Assembly (NCBI GenBank): GCA_013359265.1
Contig: JABWCD010000002.1
Span: 124,001-188,000 of the forward strand
Reading direction: 5' to 3'
DNA: 64,000 bases
DNA from: Candidatus Hydrogenedentota bacterium
GTDB lineage: Bacteria; Hydrogenedentota; Hydrogenedentia; Hydrogenedentales; SLHB01
Shown: in pieces, positions 24,888 through 34,777 of the stretch
Position numbering within the stretch: the stretch's first letter is position 1
Layout: every line of letters starts with the position of its first letter
Translations under genes and position numbers: made by a program
The notes under the pieces: generated by a model
Seen by the model: only the letters and a program-made list of their open reading frames with translations
Told to the model about the DNA's origin: nothing
Database searches by the model: none

Positions 24888-25769
24888 CTACCCGCGCGCA
24901 AACTCCACGAACCCATCGCTGATTGCCCGGCGCTTGTCGCCATTGAGCACTTCAAAGTGCGCCCAATCCGTGTCTTCGCCCGAAGTGCGTCCCAACGCGC
25001 GAACCGTGATATCCGTGTCCGGCAACACCATGCCGGTAAACCTGCACCCCAGCCGCTTCACGCGGCGCGGATCGCCGTTCGCCTCGCGGTTGACTATATC
25101 GCGTAACGCAACCGAAAGCGTACACGAACCGTGCACAATAATGCCGGGAAGACCGACCCACTTTGCAAACCGCTGCGAGGTGTGGATGGGGTTGTGGATG
25201 TCCGCGCAACCGTCATAAATATGCGCGGCCATCGGCCCCAGGTGTGTCACGTTCTCCCACAGCGGGCCGTTATCCCCGCGGAAGCGCGGCGTCTCCGGCG
25301 GCGCCTCGACGGTCGTGCCTTTGTCCGTACATTTCACACCGCGCAACAAGGTACCCGCGTACTCGATGAACACGCGATCGCCTTTCTGGTCCCTTGCGGT
25401 GCACCGAATAATCATGTAGGTGCCGGCCCGATGCGGCAGGATCATCGGCAGGTCCGCGGTGATGGTCAGCTTGTCGCCCGGACGCAACGGGCGGTCGAAC
25501 ACGATTTGCTCCGTGTAGTGGACCTGTCGCACCAGCAGGTCCAGCGGGAACTTCTTCTCGTCCCAGTACGTGCTCGCGCTCTCGCCGAACGGCCACGTGA
25601 GCGCCACGGCCAACATCGGCGGGGCGACAATGCCATCCTCTCGTTCGTCGTCGAAGTACCACGGGTTGTGGTCCTGTACCGACGCGGCAAAATTCATCGC
25701 GTGCCGCCACGTGACTTCCCGTTCCAGCGGTCTCGACGACGACCCCGCATAACTCGATGTTACTTCCAT
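24888..25769 (-). CDS. MaoC-like double hot-dog dehydratase/hydratase
   Basis: A 293-aa protein holding two hot-dog folds. The first includes the substrate region WRHAMNFAASVQDHNPWYFD and LRPGDKLTITADLPMI. The second has the hydratase-like AHIYDGCADIHNPIHTSQRFAKWVGLPGIIVHGSCTLSVALRDI, where Asp/His of DIHNPIH and HG form the R-specific hydratase motif. It would act on an enoyl-CoA. The start at 25769 has GAGG just upstream. The neighbouring acyl-CoA synthetase lies downstream in the same direction. Confidence 0.85.
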   Translation of the reverse strand: MEVTSSYAGSSSRPLEREVTWRHAMNFAASVQDHNPWYFDDEREDGIVAPPMLAVALTWPFGESASTYWDEKKFPLDLLVRQVHYTEQIVFDRPLRPGDKLTITADLPMILPHRAGTYMIIRCTARDQKGDRVFIEYAGTLLRGVKCTDKGTTVEAPPETPRFRGDNGPLWENVTHLGPMAAHIYDGCADIHNPIHTSQRFAKWVGLPGIIVHGSCTLSVALRDIVNREANGDPRRVKRLGCRFTGMVLPDTDITVRALGRTSGEDTDWAHFEVLNGDKRRAISDGFVEFARG

Positions 25770-25902
25770 GACACCTCGGCCCGCTTGCACCGAAAGAAAC
25801 GTAGCACGGGAAGTGCGAACGAGTCGAATCCCAGTTGATTCTCTGTTACTGTGGTCACGCTTCGCTGGGCGGCGGGCTACTACAAATCGGAGGGACGTCC
25901 TC

Positions 25903-26895
25903 ATGCTACGTTCGGTGTGTCTCTGTTTCGTTTCGATACTGGTTTCCGTCATCGCAAGCGCGGAGGTGAAGATGGAGAAGAAGGAATACGGGGGCTGGCC
26001 GAACTGCGTGTGGTTGAGCAACGGCCAGGTGGAAGTTGTTGTGACCACGGATGTGGGTCCGCGGATTATTCGGTACGGATTTGTTGGCGGGCAGAACTTG
26101 CTGAACGAATACAAAGACCTGATGGGAAAGACCGGCGGCGACGAGTGGCGGATTTACGGCGGGCACCGGTTGTGGCATGCGCCGGAAGCGAAACCGCGCA
26201 CATATTCGCCGGACAATTCGCCTGTGAAGCACGAGTGGAACGGGTCCACGCTGCGCGTGACGCAGGGCACGGAACACTCGACCGGTATTCAGAAGCAGAT
26301 GGAGATCACGCTGGCGCCGGAATCGTCGCAGGTGACTATTCTGCACCGGCTCACGAACCGGAACGAATGGGACGTGAAACTCGCGCCTTGGGCATTGACG
26401 GTCATGGCGAAGGGAGGACGCGCCGTATACCCGCAGGAACCGTTCATCGCGCACACGGATTATCTGCTGCCGGCGCGGCCCTTGACGTTGTGGCACTACA
26501 CCGACATGAAGGACCCGCGCTGGACCTTCGGCACGAAGTACATCCAATTGCGGCAGGACCCGACGGCGAAGACGCCCCAGAAGGCCGGGTTCAAGAATTC
26601 GTTGGGTTGGGGCGCGTACGTGTTGAAGGGCGACGTGTTCATCAAGCGGTTCAACTACGTTGACGGCGGCGAATACGTTGATTTCGGGTGCAACACCGAG
26701 ACCTTCACGAACGAAGACATGCTCGAGATCGAATCGCTCGGGCCGCTCGTCACGCTCAGTGCGAACGGCGGAAGCACCGAACACACCGAGGAGTGGCGAC
26801 TGCATAAGGCGGAGATCGGCGAGAAGGAATCCGATATCGACGCAGCATTATTGCCGCTGGTGGACACGACACGATCGGGCGCCGCGCGGCGGTAA
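25903..26895 (+). CDS. Secreted DUF4380-like (aldose-epimerase-fold) protein
   Basis: A 330-aa protein with a signal peptide (MLRSVCLCFVSILVSVIASAEV) and a galactose-mutarotase-like beta-sandwich: LSNGQVEVVVTTDVGPRIIRYGFVGGQNLL at the start, a GGHRLWHAPE stretch typical of DUF4380, then FAL-type strands. Sugar binding is probable, catalysis unproven. The start at 25903 has GGAGGG eight bases upstream. Its end faces the end of the histidine kinase gene. Confidence 0.78.
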   Translation: MLRSVCLCFVSILVSVIASAEVKMEKKEYGGWPNCVWLSNGQVEVVVTTDVGPRIIRYGFVGGQNLLNEYKDLMGKTGGDEWRIYGGHRLWHAPEAKPRTYSPDNSPVKHEWNGSTLRVTQGTEHSTGIQKQMEITLAPESSQVTILHRLTNRNEWDVKLAPWALTVMAKGGRAVYPQEPFIAHTDYLLPARPLTLWHYTDMKDPRWTFGTKYIQLRQDPTAKTPQKAGFKNSLGWGAYVLKGDVFIKRFNYVDGGEYVDFGCNTETFTNEDMLEIESLGPLVTLSANGGSTEHTEEWRLHKAEIGEKESDIDAALLPLVDTTRSGAARR

Positions 26896-26947
26896 GAACA
26901 GTTCTCCAAACCGCCCGGATCGAAGTACAGCGCAATTCCCAATCGGC

Positions 26948-29119
26948 TTAGATGTCAGACCGCTGCGGTTCGACCACGTCGAGCAGTTCGCGGACTTTCG
27001 ATGCGAGCTCCGTCGCGGTAAACGGTTTCTGGATAAAGCGGGGCGACTCCAATTCGGACACGAATTCCGCGTCTTCGTCTTCGCAATGGCCGGACATGAA
27101 GAGCATGCGCAGGCCCGGGCGATGTGTTTCGAGGAGCTCGGCGAGTTCGCGGCCGGACATGCCCGGCATGACCATGTCGGATACAAGCATGTCGATCGGG
27201 CCGGTGTAATGTTTGGCGAGGGTGAAGGCCTCTTCGCCGCTCGCCGCTTCGAGCACCGTGTATCCGCAGTGGCGCAGGATGCGGCTGACGACTTCGCGTA
27301 CGGTCGTTTCGTCTTCCACGACGAGTACGGTTTCCGAGCCTTGGGTCTGGGTGGCCACGATGCGCGCGGCCTCGATCCGTTCGGCGGGCGCCTCGACGGC
27401 AGGCAGATAAATGTAGAAACCGGTGCCGGCGCCTTCAATGCTTTCGACGTAGACACGGCCGCCCCACCGCTCGACGATGGCGTACACGGTGCTGAGCCCG
27501 AGGCCGGTCCCCTTTCCTTCACCTTTCGTCGTAAAGAACGGTTCGAAAACACGGCGCTTGGTGTCGTCGTCCATGCCAACGCCCGTATCGCGCACGACGA
27601 TGCGAACGTGGTCGCCCGGACGCAGCAGCGCATGTTCGAGGGGCCGGTCGTCATCGTGACTAACGACGGAGATCAAGATCGAGAGTTCGCCGCCGTGCGG
27701 CATCGCATCGCGCGCGTTGACGGCGAGGTTCATGATGATTTGTTCGAGTTGGCCCGGGTCACCCATGAAGCGCGGCAGTTCTTGCGGGAACGACATGCGC
27801 AATGAGACCGTTTCCCCGATGATCCGGCGCAGCATCGAGCCGATCGCGCCGATGGTCTGTGCGATGTCCACCGGCACGTGTTTGGAGGGTTGGCGCCGGC
27901 TGAATGCGAGCAGTTGCCGTGTGAGTTCCGCGGCGCGCCGCGCGGTGGATTGAATCTCGGCGATGCCCGCGGCCAGGGTCGGGCTCTCTTCGGCTTGCGG
28001 CAGGATGTACTCCGCGATGCCCATCATCGCCGTCAGCAGGTTGTTAAAGTCATGCGCGACGCCGCCCGCGAGCCTCCCGATCGCTTCCATCTTCTGCGCG
28101 TGGCGCAACTGGTCTTCGAGGTGTTTGTATTCGGTGATGTCGTGACCGTACGCGATGACGTGCTTGACGTGCCCGGTGTAATCGAAGATCGGCGTAAAGG
28201 TGCGGATGTAGTAACGAATTTCGCCGTCACTCGAGACGAAGCGCTCCTCCTGACTGACGATTTCGCCCTTCGCAATGGCCGCATTGATCCACGCCGCGCG
28301 CCGCGCCGCAAGCGACCGGTCGATGCCGCGCAATTCGCAATAGTCGAAGTCGGTCCGGTTCAGCAACCACTCCCGCGTCTGTGCGTTCTTTACCGTGCTG
28401 GGCGAGATGTACAGGTAGCGGCATTGCGTATCGAAGATGGCGATCTGCGCGGGAAGGTCCTGGAGCAACTGTTCGTAGAACTGGCGCAGGCGCATGGCTT
28501 CCTGTTCGGCACGATGAATCTCGTCGACATTTTGCGTGAGCGAAAGGATGCACGCCTCGCCATTGTAGGTTACGACACGGGCGTAGATTCGGCCACGCCG
28601 CAGCGAACCGTCTTTCTTGCGGGCGGACAATTCGAGGGCGTCGGCCCGCCCGTCTTTCCGGAGCGCGTCGACGAGAAAGCTGCGCCCCCCGGTTTCCGGG
28701 AAGATGCCCAACTCGGCGGACGTCTTTCCTATGACTTCTTCGCGCGTGTAGCCGAGATTGTTCAGAAAAACGGGATTGACGTCGCGGAACCGCCCTTCGC
28801 TCAACGTCGCAATCGCCATGCTGAACGGGCTGTTCTCGTACGCGAGCTTGAACCGCTCGTCCGCGTTCTTGCGCAGTTCCTCCTCCGCGGCGAGTTGGCC
28901 GCGGAGGGCGTCGATTTGCGCGCCGAAGGTGCGGACGCCCGATTCGAGCGTTTGGCAGGCACGGGCGGCGTGCCGCAGGAGGTCCGCGGTCGGCGTTTCC
29001 GCATCGGTGCCGGATTCGCGTTCGAGCTGTTCGAGGGCGGAATGGAGTTCGTCCACTTGACTAAGCAGGTCAAGTGAAGCCGATAAGTTGTGGGGCGGTT
29101 GATCCGAAATCTCGTCCAT
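26948..29119 (-). CDS. PAS-domain hybrid sensor histidine kinase with C-terminal receiver
   Basis: A 723-aa cytoplasmic protein without obvious membrane helices. An N-terminal coiled coil (to ~80) leads to two PAS domains (about 85-200 and 215-325), then HisKA with H in GGVAHDFNNLL, an ATPase domain with N, G1 and G2 boxes (NLAVNARDAMP, DTGVGMDD, GKGTGLGLSTV) and a receiver with the phospho-Asp in LVSDMVMPG and Lys in IQKPF. It senses an unknown signal and may phosphorylate its own receiver. No response regulator is nearby. A sigma70 promoter lies about 95 nt upstream. Confidence 0.9.
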   Translation of the reverse strand: MDEISDQPPHNLSASLDLLSQVDELHSALEQLERESGTDAETPTADLLRHAARACQTLESGVRTFGAQIDALRGQLAAEEELRKNADERFKLAYENSPFSMAIATLSEGRFRDVNPVFLNNLGYTREEVIGKTSAELGIFPETGGRSFLVDALRKDGRADALELSARKKDGSLRRGRIYARVVTYNGEACILSLTQNVDEIHRAEQEAMRLRQFYEQLLQDLPAQIAIFDTQCRYLYISPSTVKNAQTREWLLNRTDFDYCELRGIDRSLAARRAAWINAAIAKGEIVSQEERFVSSDGEIRYYIRTFTPIFDYTGHVKHVIAYGHDITEYKHLEDQLRHAQKMEAIGRLAGGVAHDFNNLLTAMMGIAEYILPQAEESPTLAAGIAEIQSTARRAAELTRQLLAFSRRQPSKHVPVDIAQTIGAIGSMLRRIIGETVSLRMSFPQELPRFMGDPGQLEQIIMNLAVNARDAMPHGGELSILISVVSHDDDRPLEHALLRPGDHVRIVVRDTGVGMDDDTKRRVFEPFFTTKGEGKGTGLGLSTVYAIVERWGGRVYVESIEGAGTGFYIYLPAVEAPAERIEAARIVATQTQGSETVLVVEDETTVREVVSRILRHCGYTVLEAASGEEAFTLAKHYTGPIDMLVSDMVMPGMSGRELAELLETHRPGLRMLFMSGHCEDEDAEFVSELESPRFIQKPFTATELASKVRELLDVVEPQRSDI

Positions 29120-29434
29120 TCCCTACCGCATGGCGCGCGCCGCGGCGTGCATCACATCCTTCCTGCGGGCCCCGCGCGCAAATAAACTCGTGCAACTGTG
29201 GTCAGACGGGCGACAGTATAGCACGGCCCTATTGGGAAGCAATCGGCCCGTGCGTTGTCTGCGGGGCAATCTCGCCCGACTCGCCACCGACCTTTTTATT
29301 TGTTATTGCGTTGGTGAGGAAGTACGGCAGGGCATGAGGTCCGCTTCGGACGGCGCTGCCATTCTGGCTTCCGGCGGGGACGCGCCGCGGCGTATGACGC
29401 CGATCCATAGCGATGAACCTCGGGTCCGTGCTCG
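29120..29434. other. Intergenic region, 315 nt, with the kinase promoter
   Basis: Contains a kinase-directed sigma70 promoter at 29215-29242. The remainder shows no gene or clear structure. Confidence 0.5.
29215..29242 (-). promoter_or_regulatory. Sigma70-like promoter for the histidine kinase
   Basis: Minus-strand TTGCTT (29237-29242) and TATACT (29215-29220) are separated by 16 nt, with a TGC just before the -10. The start codon is about 95 nt downstream. Confidence 0.5.
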
Positions 29435-29848
29435 TCAGAACGGGAGGTCGGGGTTGTCTGCGTAGACGTACTGTTCCGGATCGGTGGGTTCCCACCGGTA
29501 GACGCGCAAATCGCAGCATTCAGCGGCGTTGAATTTCACGCCTTCTTTTTCGAGCATCACGCGCTGAAGCACGGGCCGATCGACTTCGCCGCGCGCGCTG
29601 ATGCCGCCGCGATGGTTGACTACGCGCTGCCACGGGACGCGTCTGTTCGTACTCATGCGCATGGCGAACCCCACTGCGCGCGCGGCCCGCGGAACGCCCA
29701 ACACCGCGGCAATCTGCCCATACGTCATCACGCGCCCGCGCGGTATGTCGCGGACGAGGCGGTACACGGCGTCGTAGAACGATTGCGGGAGTTGGCGCGG
29801 CGCCGCCTCGCGTTTTGCTTTGCTCGAACGCTTGCCCGGTTTCTTCAC
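29435..29848 (-). CDS. Alkyltransferase-like protein (MGMT family, active-site Cys replaced)
   Basis: A 137-aa protein with the O6-alkylguanine transferase DNA-binding fold: RGRVMTYGQIAAVLGVPRAARAVGFAM has the Tyr and the Arg finger (RAVG). Where methyltransferases have PCHR, this one has PWQR, with Trp 73 in place of the acceptor Cys. Alkyltransferase-like proteins bind alkylated guanine and hand the lesion to nucleotide-excision repair without repairing it. It lies 16 nt downstream of the RNase G gene and is probably co-transcribed. The basic N-terminus (KKPGKRSSKAKR) may help DNA binding. Confidence 0.85.
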   Translation of the reverse strand: MKKPGKRSSKAKREAAPRQLPQSFYDAVYRLVRDIPRGRVMTYGQIAAVLGVPRAARAVGFAMRMSTNRRVPWQRVVNHRGGISARGEVDRPVLQRVMLEKEGVKFNAAECCDLRVYRWEPTDPEQYVYADNPDLPF

Positions 29849-29864
29849 AACGCGCTCCTGCCGA

Positions 29865-31388
29865 TCACTTGGCGCTGATTTCCGTACGCGTCTTTGCGCT
29901 CAGCATCTTCACGTCGTGGATGTGGAAGTCCGATACGGATTCGAGGGCCACTTCGCGGTCGAAGTCCCGCGCGATCGCGTCCAACATGTCCTTGTTCTCC
30001 GTGCGGAGCCGCCGCGCCACGTCCGGGTGAATCTGGAGAATCACACGCTTCTCTTTCGACGCGCAGAACAGGCTGTGCAAGCGGCGCAGCGTGTCGAACG
30101 TCATCGTCGTGACGGATCGGACCATGCCGCCGCCCTCGCAGTACGGGCACGGCTGGGACAGCGCTTTGATCAAGTTGTGTTTCACGCGCTTGCGGGTCAT
30201 CTCGATCATACCCAACTCGCTGATCTCGGATATGGTCGTTTTCGCGCGGTCGTGTTTGAGGCAATTCTGCAGGTGCTTGATGAGTTCGCGCCGGTTTTTT
30301 TCGATCGCCATATCGATAAAATCGATGACGATGATTCCTCCCAAATCGCGCAGGCGCACCTGCCGCGCGATTTCCTCCGCCGCTTCAAGGTTGACGCGGA
30401 ACACCGTTTCTTCGAGATGTTTCGTGCCCGTGAAGCGGCCGGTGTTCACGTCGATCGCAATAAGCGCTTCGGTCTGGTCGATGCAGATGTAGCCGCCGCT
30501 CTTGAGGTACACCTTGCGGTTGAGCGCCTTTTCGATCTCCTTCTCGATGCCGAACTTGTCGAAAATGGGGCGGCTCTGGTTGTACAGCTTGACGCGGTTC
30601 TTAAGGCCTGGCGCGAACATGTCGAGGAACTCGATGATGCGCCTGTATTCCGTCTCGTCGTCGATCGTCATCTTCTCGACGTCGGCCGTGAACATGTCGC
30701 GTACGATGCGCAGGATCGGCCCGAGGTCCGCGTGGAGCAACGACGCGCTCTTGGCCGTTTCCATTTTCCCCTTGATTTCGTTCCAGACGATCGAGAGATA
30801 GCGCACGTCGTCCTGAAAATCGGACTTCTTCTTGTCCTCGCCGGCCGTGCGCAGAATGAGTCCTGTTCCCGGCGGGCGCACGCTTTGCAGAATCTTGCGC
30901 AGTCGGTCGCGCTCTTTGTCGTTGCCGATTTTTCGCGAGACGCCGAGGTGCTTGACGGTCGGCATCAGCACGACGTAGCGGCCCGGCAGCGTGACGTAGT
31001 TCGTCAGGCGCACGCCCTTGGTCCCGAGCATGTCCTTGCTGACCTGCACCATGATGTGCTGGTTCTTCTTCAGCAGCGATTCGATCGAGGGCGGGCGCCC
31101 GCGGCGCGACGAGCCTCGCGGTTTGATCGTGCCTTCCTCGAAATCGAAGTCGCCGGTGCCTTCTGCGCCCGCGATATCGGAAACGTAAAGAAAGCCGTTT
31201 TTCTCGAACCCGATATCGATGAACGCCGCCTGGATTCCAGGCACGATCGAATCGACGCGTCCTTTGTAGATGTTGCCGACGACGCTCCGGCTTTCCTGTC
31301 GTTCGATCAGCAGTTCAGCGAGGCGCTTGTCCTCGATGAGCGCGATACGCGTCTCGAGCGGCGAGACGTTGATAATGAATTCCTTCAT
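29865..31388 (-). CDS. rng: Ribonuclease G/E family
   Basis: A 507-aa protein of RNase G length and order: N-terminal FIINVSPLETRIALIED, S1 domain (VGNIYKGRVDSIVPGIQAAFIDIG), 5'-sensor region, DNase I-like domain with metal-binding Asp in IAIDVNTG and IVIDFIDM, and the zinc-link Cys pair in CPYCEGGG. It cleaves single-stranded RNA in rRNA maturation and mRNA decay. The long RNase E C-terminal scaffold is absent. It sits downstream of rodA in the elongasome cluster, as in many bacteria. Confidence 0.93.
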   Translation of the reverse strand: MKEFIINVSPLETRIALIEDKRLAELLIERQESRSVVGNIYKGRVDSIVPGIQAAFIDIGFEKNGFLYVSDIAGAEGTGDFDFEEGTIKPRGSSRRGRPPSIESLLKKNQHIMVQVSKDMLGTKGVRLTNYVTLPGRYVVLMPTVKHLGVSRKIGNDKERDRLRKILQSVRPPGTGLILRTAGEDKKKSDFQDDVRYLSIVWNEIKGKMETAKSASLLHADLGPILRIVRDMFTADVEKMTIDDETEYRRIIEFLDMFAPGLKNRVKLYNQSRPIFDKFGIEKEIEKALNRKVYLKSGGYICIDQTEALIAIDVNTGRFTGTKHLEETVFRVNLEAAEEIARQVRLRDLGGIIVIDFIDMAIEKNRRELIKHLQNCLKHDRAKTTISEISELGMIEMTRKRVKHNLIKALSQPCPYCEGGGMVRSVTTMTFDTLRRLHSLFCASKEKRVILQIHPDVARRLRTENKDMLDAIARDFDREVALESVSDFHIHDVKMLSAKTRTEISAK

Positions 31389-31427
31389 GGAAGCCCCCGG
31401 GCGCGCGCGGACTGTTCCGGCGGCCCA

Positions 31428-32600
31428 TTAGTCAAAATATCCTTTGCGAACGTGGACACTTAACAGCGTGCCCACGCACATCATCGTGGTGATGCAGAAC
31501 GAACCGCCGTAACTCAGAAACGGCAGCGGGATGCCGGTGACGGGCATCAGGTGGAGCGTAATGGCGATGTTCACGAACACGTGGAAACCGACGATCGTGA
31601 TGCAGCCCACGGCCAGCAGGCTGCCGCCGAGGTCGGGGCACTCGCGGGCGAGCGCAATGCCCCGCAGCAGAAACAGCGCGAATAGACCGATGACCAGCAC
31701 GCCGCCGACAAACCCCATCTCCTCGGCGATCAGGGCGAATATAAAGTCGGTGTGGTACTCCGGCAAGAATTTCAAATGCGTTTGCGTGCCTTTGCCGAGA
31801 CCTTTGCCCCACATTTGCCCGCTGCCCACGGCGATCTTGGTCTGCGTGATCTGATACCCCGTGCCCAACTCGTCCGCTTCTGGCCGCATGAACGAGCGGA
31901 TTCGGTCCTTCTGATAATTGTCCAGCGGCAGTTTGTCGACGTTGAGAAATATCAATGGCAGCAGGATCGCGGCGACGGAGGCAATCGCCATGAGGTAGCG
32001 CTTGCGGCACCGGGCTGCGTACAGCATGACAAGAATCACCGGCGGAATGACCAGCGCGGTGCCCAGATCGCGCTGCGCGAGAATGAGCACGAGGATGCCG
32101 CCCCCGATCGCGAAGGCGCCCAGAAAATAGAGCAGGCTTTGCGCGCGCTCTTTCAGGAGCGACAGGTACCACGCGAGCGAATATACGAGCACGAGCTTGC
32201 TTGCCTCGGACGGTTGCAGGTTGAATGGACCAATCAGCGGCAGCCAGTGCTGCCCGCCTTTCGCCGTTCTGCCAAAGAACAACACGGCAATAAGCAGACC
32301 GATAATCACCATGTACATGAAAGGCGCGAGCGCGATGAGCGCGCGGTAGTCGATGCACACGATCGCCAAGGCGAGCGCGAGCCCGATTGTAAAGGCGATT
32401 GCCTGGCGTACGTAGTAGATTTCGAGCAGGCCGGTGTCGGGTGAGGAGTTTTGGCTCGCGCTGAAAAGCGCAGTCAACCCGAACCCCGCGAGCGCCACCG
32501 TCACCGCGAGCAAGAACCAATCCAGGCGCCGCAGGTTACGGTAGTTGACCGTGCGGAGGTGCGAATCGCGCAGGTTGAGATCGCGTTGAATGCTGCTCAT
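31428..32600 (-). CDS. rodA: Rod-shape peptidoglycan polymerase RodA
   Basis: A 390-aa SEDS-family protein with ~10 membrane helices. Hallmarks are the loop with PSEASKLVLVYSLAWYLS, then LILAQRDLGTALV, the WGKGLGKGTQTHLKFLPEYHTDFIFALIAEEMGF segment and the final PLPFLSYGGS. It polymerises lipid II into glycan strands with its class B PBP partner. The ATG at 32600 overlaps the PBP2 stop (ATGA); upstream extensions were rejected for that reason. Confidence 0.95.
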   Translation of the reverse strand: MSSIQRDLNLRDSHLRTVNYRNLRRLDWFLLAVTVALAGFGLTALFSASQNSSPDTGLLEIYYVRQAIAFTIGLALALAIVCIDYRALIALAPFMYMVIIGLLIAVLFFGRTAKGGQHWLPLIGPFNLQPSEASKLVLVYSLAWYLSLLKERAQSLLYFLGAFAIGGGILVLILAQRDLGTALVIPPVILVMLYAARCRKRYLMAIASVAAILLPLIFLNVDKLPLDNYQKDRIRSFMRPEADELGTGYQITQTKIAVGSGQMWGKGLGKGTQTHLKFLPEYHTDFIFALIAEEMGFVGGVLVIGLFALFLLRGIALARECPDLGGSLLAVGCITIVGFHVFVNIAITLHLMPVTGIPLPFLSYGGSFCITTMMCVGTLLSVHVRKGYFD

Positions 32601-34777
32601 TCGGAAGGCGCCTCCTGCCGGGCGACCGTAATCGGCGCGGTCGATTCGCCTGTAGCGTCTTCCTGCTCCCGCTCGAAATAGAAGTATTCGCAAATCTTTT
32701 TCGCGACGGGCGCGGCGCCCGAACTGCCGTGAAGCCCATGTTCGACCATGATGCTGATGGCAATGCGTGGCTCCCTGTTCACGACGCCTGCGACGAACAA
32801 TGCGTTGTCGCGAAGCTCATAAGGGACCGCGCGTTCTTTCAGGCCTTTGAGCTGTGAAAGGGCGACAATTTGCGCCGTGCCCGTTTTGCCGAGTATCTCG
32901 AGTCCTTCGATCTTGGCCAATTTGCCGGTGCCGGTCGGCGGTTGCTTACTCTTGTCGACGCATTTGAATAGGCCGTCATGCAAAATGCGAAGCGTCGTGC
33001 CGCTGATGAGCTGCTCAGACACGTTCGGCCCCAACTCGAGGTTGACATACGGGCGCACGCGCCTGCCCCCGTTGATGACCGCCGCCATCAATGCGGCGTT
33101 CTGCAGGATCGTCGTATCCACCATACCCTGTCCGATTGACATACTGATCGTGTCGCCGGGATGCCAACGAAAATCGTCCGGGTTCTTGGATTTGATCGCC
33201 TTGGCGTACGCCGCCTTTTTTGCGGGACTACCGACGAAGCCGGGCACTTCGCGCGGCAGATCGATTCCCGTCTTCACGCCGATGCCGAGCTTGGCCGCCC
33301 ATCGGTCCATGGCGTCCGGCCCCATTTGCCTGCCGACGTTATAGAAGAAGACGTCGCACGAAAACGCGAGCGCGTCTACAACACTCACCGTGCCGTGCCC
33401 GCCGGGCTTCCAGCATTTCCATGTATGCCCGCCGAGCGTAAACGAGCCGCCGCAGCTAAACGACGAGTGTTCGTTGATGACGCCCTCCTCGAGGGCGGCG
33501 ATGGCCATGAGTACCTTGAACACCGAACCGGGGTAGTAATGCGTCTGATACGCGCGATGGAGCATCGGCTTCTTCGGATCGCGCATCAATTCGGAAATGA
33601 TGCGCCCCTTGTCGGCGGTGGACGTGGCAAAAATATTCGGATCGTAGGTCGGCACGCTCGCGAGCGCCAGCAATTCGCCGGTGTCCGCGTTCATGACGAC
33701 AATCGCGCCCTCGGCCGGCGTGTCGACGATGTCCTCCGCGAAGAGTTCGTGCTCGAGGATGTTCTCGCATTCGCGTTGAAGGCCGATATCGATTGTCGTA
33801 AAGATTGGCTTTCCCGGCTCGGCATCGTGGCGCTCTTCGACCGAGAGCGGGCGCCCCATGTGATCGGTCTCGATGTACGGGTTGCCGCGTTCGTCCGTGC
33901 GCACCTGCGGCACGCTTCGGTTGTAACGGCTGACGATCATCGCGCCGTCCTTACCCTTCAACTCGTTCTCGTACGCCATCTCGATGCCGTCGCGCCCGAT
34001 GATGTCGCCGAACTTATAGCGCGGGCGCAGTTTCTGATACTCGGCGGGGCTGATCTCGTTGAACCAGCCCAGAATCTGCCCGGCGGTCTTGCCGTAATAG
34101 TAGCGGCGCTGCGGGCGCGCGACCGTATAGACCCCGCGGAACTTGAACGAATACTCTTCGACGCGCATGCGCGCGGTTTTGCTGATGTCTTCCTTGATCA
34201 GCAACTGCTCGAAGGGGCTGTTGCTGCGCACCGAAGCGAGGATGCGGATAAACTGTTCGTCGCCGTTAACGCTCGCGATCTGTCCCAACTCGCCGCACAT
34301 CGCGCGAACGGTGTGCAATGGCGGCAACAGGCCATCGAGTTTTTCGCGGTCCGAGTCCGACTGCGCGCAGTCGAGAATGGAATCCAGCGCATCGCCGCGC
34401 GTTATCGCGTCCGCGATCAGACAGAGCAGGCGCGTGCCCGAACGGTCCCCCGCGACCGGCGCGGCCGGTCCCCACGCCTTCGTGAGTTCGTCGACGTGTT
34501 CAAGCGACGCCGGCGTCATCACGAGGTCACAGGCTGCCCGGTTTCCCGCCAACACGATGCTGGGATCGCGCCCGTAGATTTCGCCCCGCGGCGATTTGAG
34601 CACTTCGTAATCGAGCCGGTTGTTTTCGGCCTTGTTCGCGTAGTCCGCGCCATTGACGATCTGCAATTGCCACAGCCGCAGCACGAGAACCGAACAGACG
34701 ACGACAACCGCGACGGCAAGCGCGCTCAACCGCGAACCAACGCTCGATTCGGTTTGGTTAGGTTTGGTCTTCGGCAT
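32597..34777 (-). CDS. mrdA: Penicillin-binding protein 2 (elongasome transpeptidase)
   Basis: A 726-aa class B PBP: one N-terminal membrane helix (SALAVAVVVVCSVLVLRLWQLQ), a pedestal domain, then the transpeptidase domain with SVFK, SCD (second motif) and KTGTA. It cross-links the glycan laid down by RodA in lateral wall growth. Its ATG at 34777 shares one base with the mreD TAA (TAATG). The pedestal is longer than in E. coli (about 726 against 633 residues), with an added segment around residues 70-200. Confidence 0.94.
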   Translation of the reverse strand: MPKTKPNQTESSVGSRLSALAVAVVVVCSVLVLRLWQLQIVNGADYANKAENNRLDYEVLKSPRGEIYGRDPSIVLAGNRAACDLVMTPASLEHVDELTKAWGPAAPVAGDRSGTRLLCLIADAITRGDALDSILDCAQSDSDREKLDGLLPPLHTVRAMCGELGQIASVNGDEQFIRILASVRSNSPFEQLLIKEDISKTARMRVEEYSFKFRGVYTVARPQRRYYYGKTAGQILGWFNEISPAEYQKLRPRYKFGDIIGRDGIEMAYENELKGKDGAMIVSRYNRSVPQVRTDERGNPYIETDHMGRPLSVEERHDAEPGKPIFTTIDIGLQRECENILEHELFAEDIVDTPAEGAIVVMNADTGELLALASVPTYDPNIFATSTADKGRIISELMRDPKKPMLHRAYQTHYYPGSVFKVLMAIAALEEGVINEHSSFSCGGSFTLGGHTWKCWKPGGHGTVSVVDALAFSCDVFFYNVGRQMGPDAMDRWAAKLGIGVKTGIDLPREVPGFVGSPAKKAAYAKAIKSKNPDDFRWHPGDTISMSIGQGMVDTTILQNAALMAAVINGGRRVRPYVNLELGPNVSEQLISGTTLRILHDGLFKCVDKSKQPPTGTGKLAKIEGLEILGKTGTAQIVALSQLKGLKERAVPYELRDNALFVAGVVNREPRIAISIMVEHGLHGSSGAAPVAKKICEYFYFEREQEDATGESTAPITVARQEAPSE

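Noticed and set aside
25770-26114. Upstream extension of the MaoC-like gene
   Set aside because: It would run into the divergent DUF4380-like gene, and the domain begins at the ATG at 25769 with a ribosome site.
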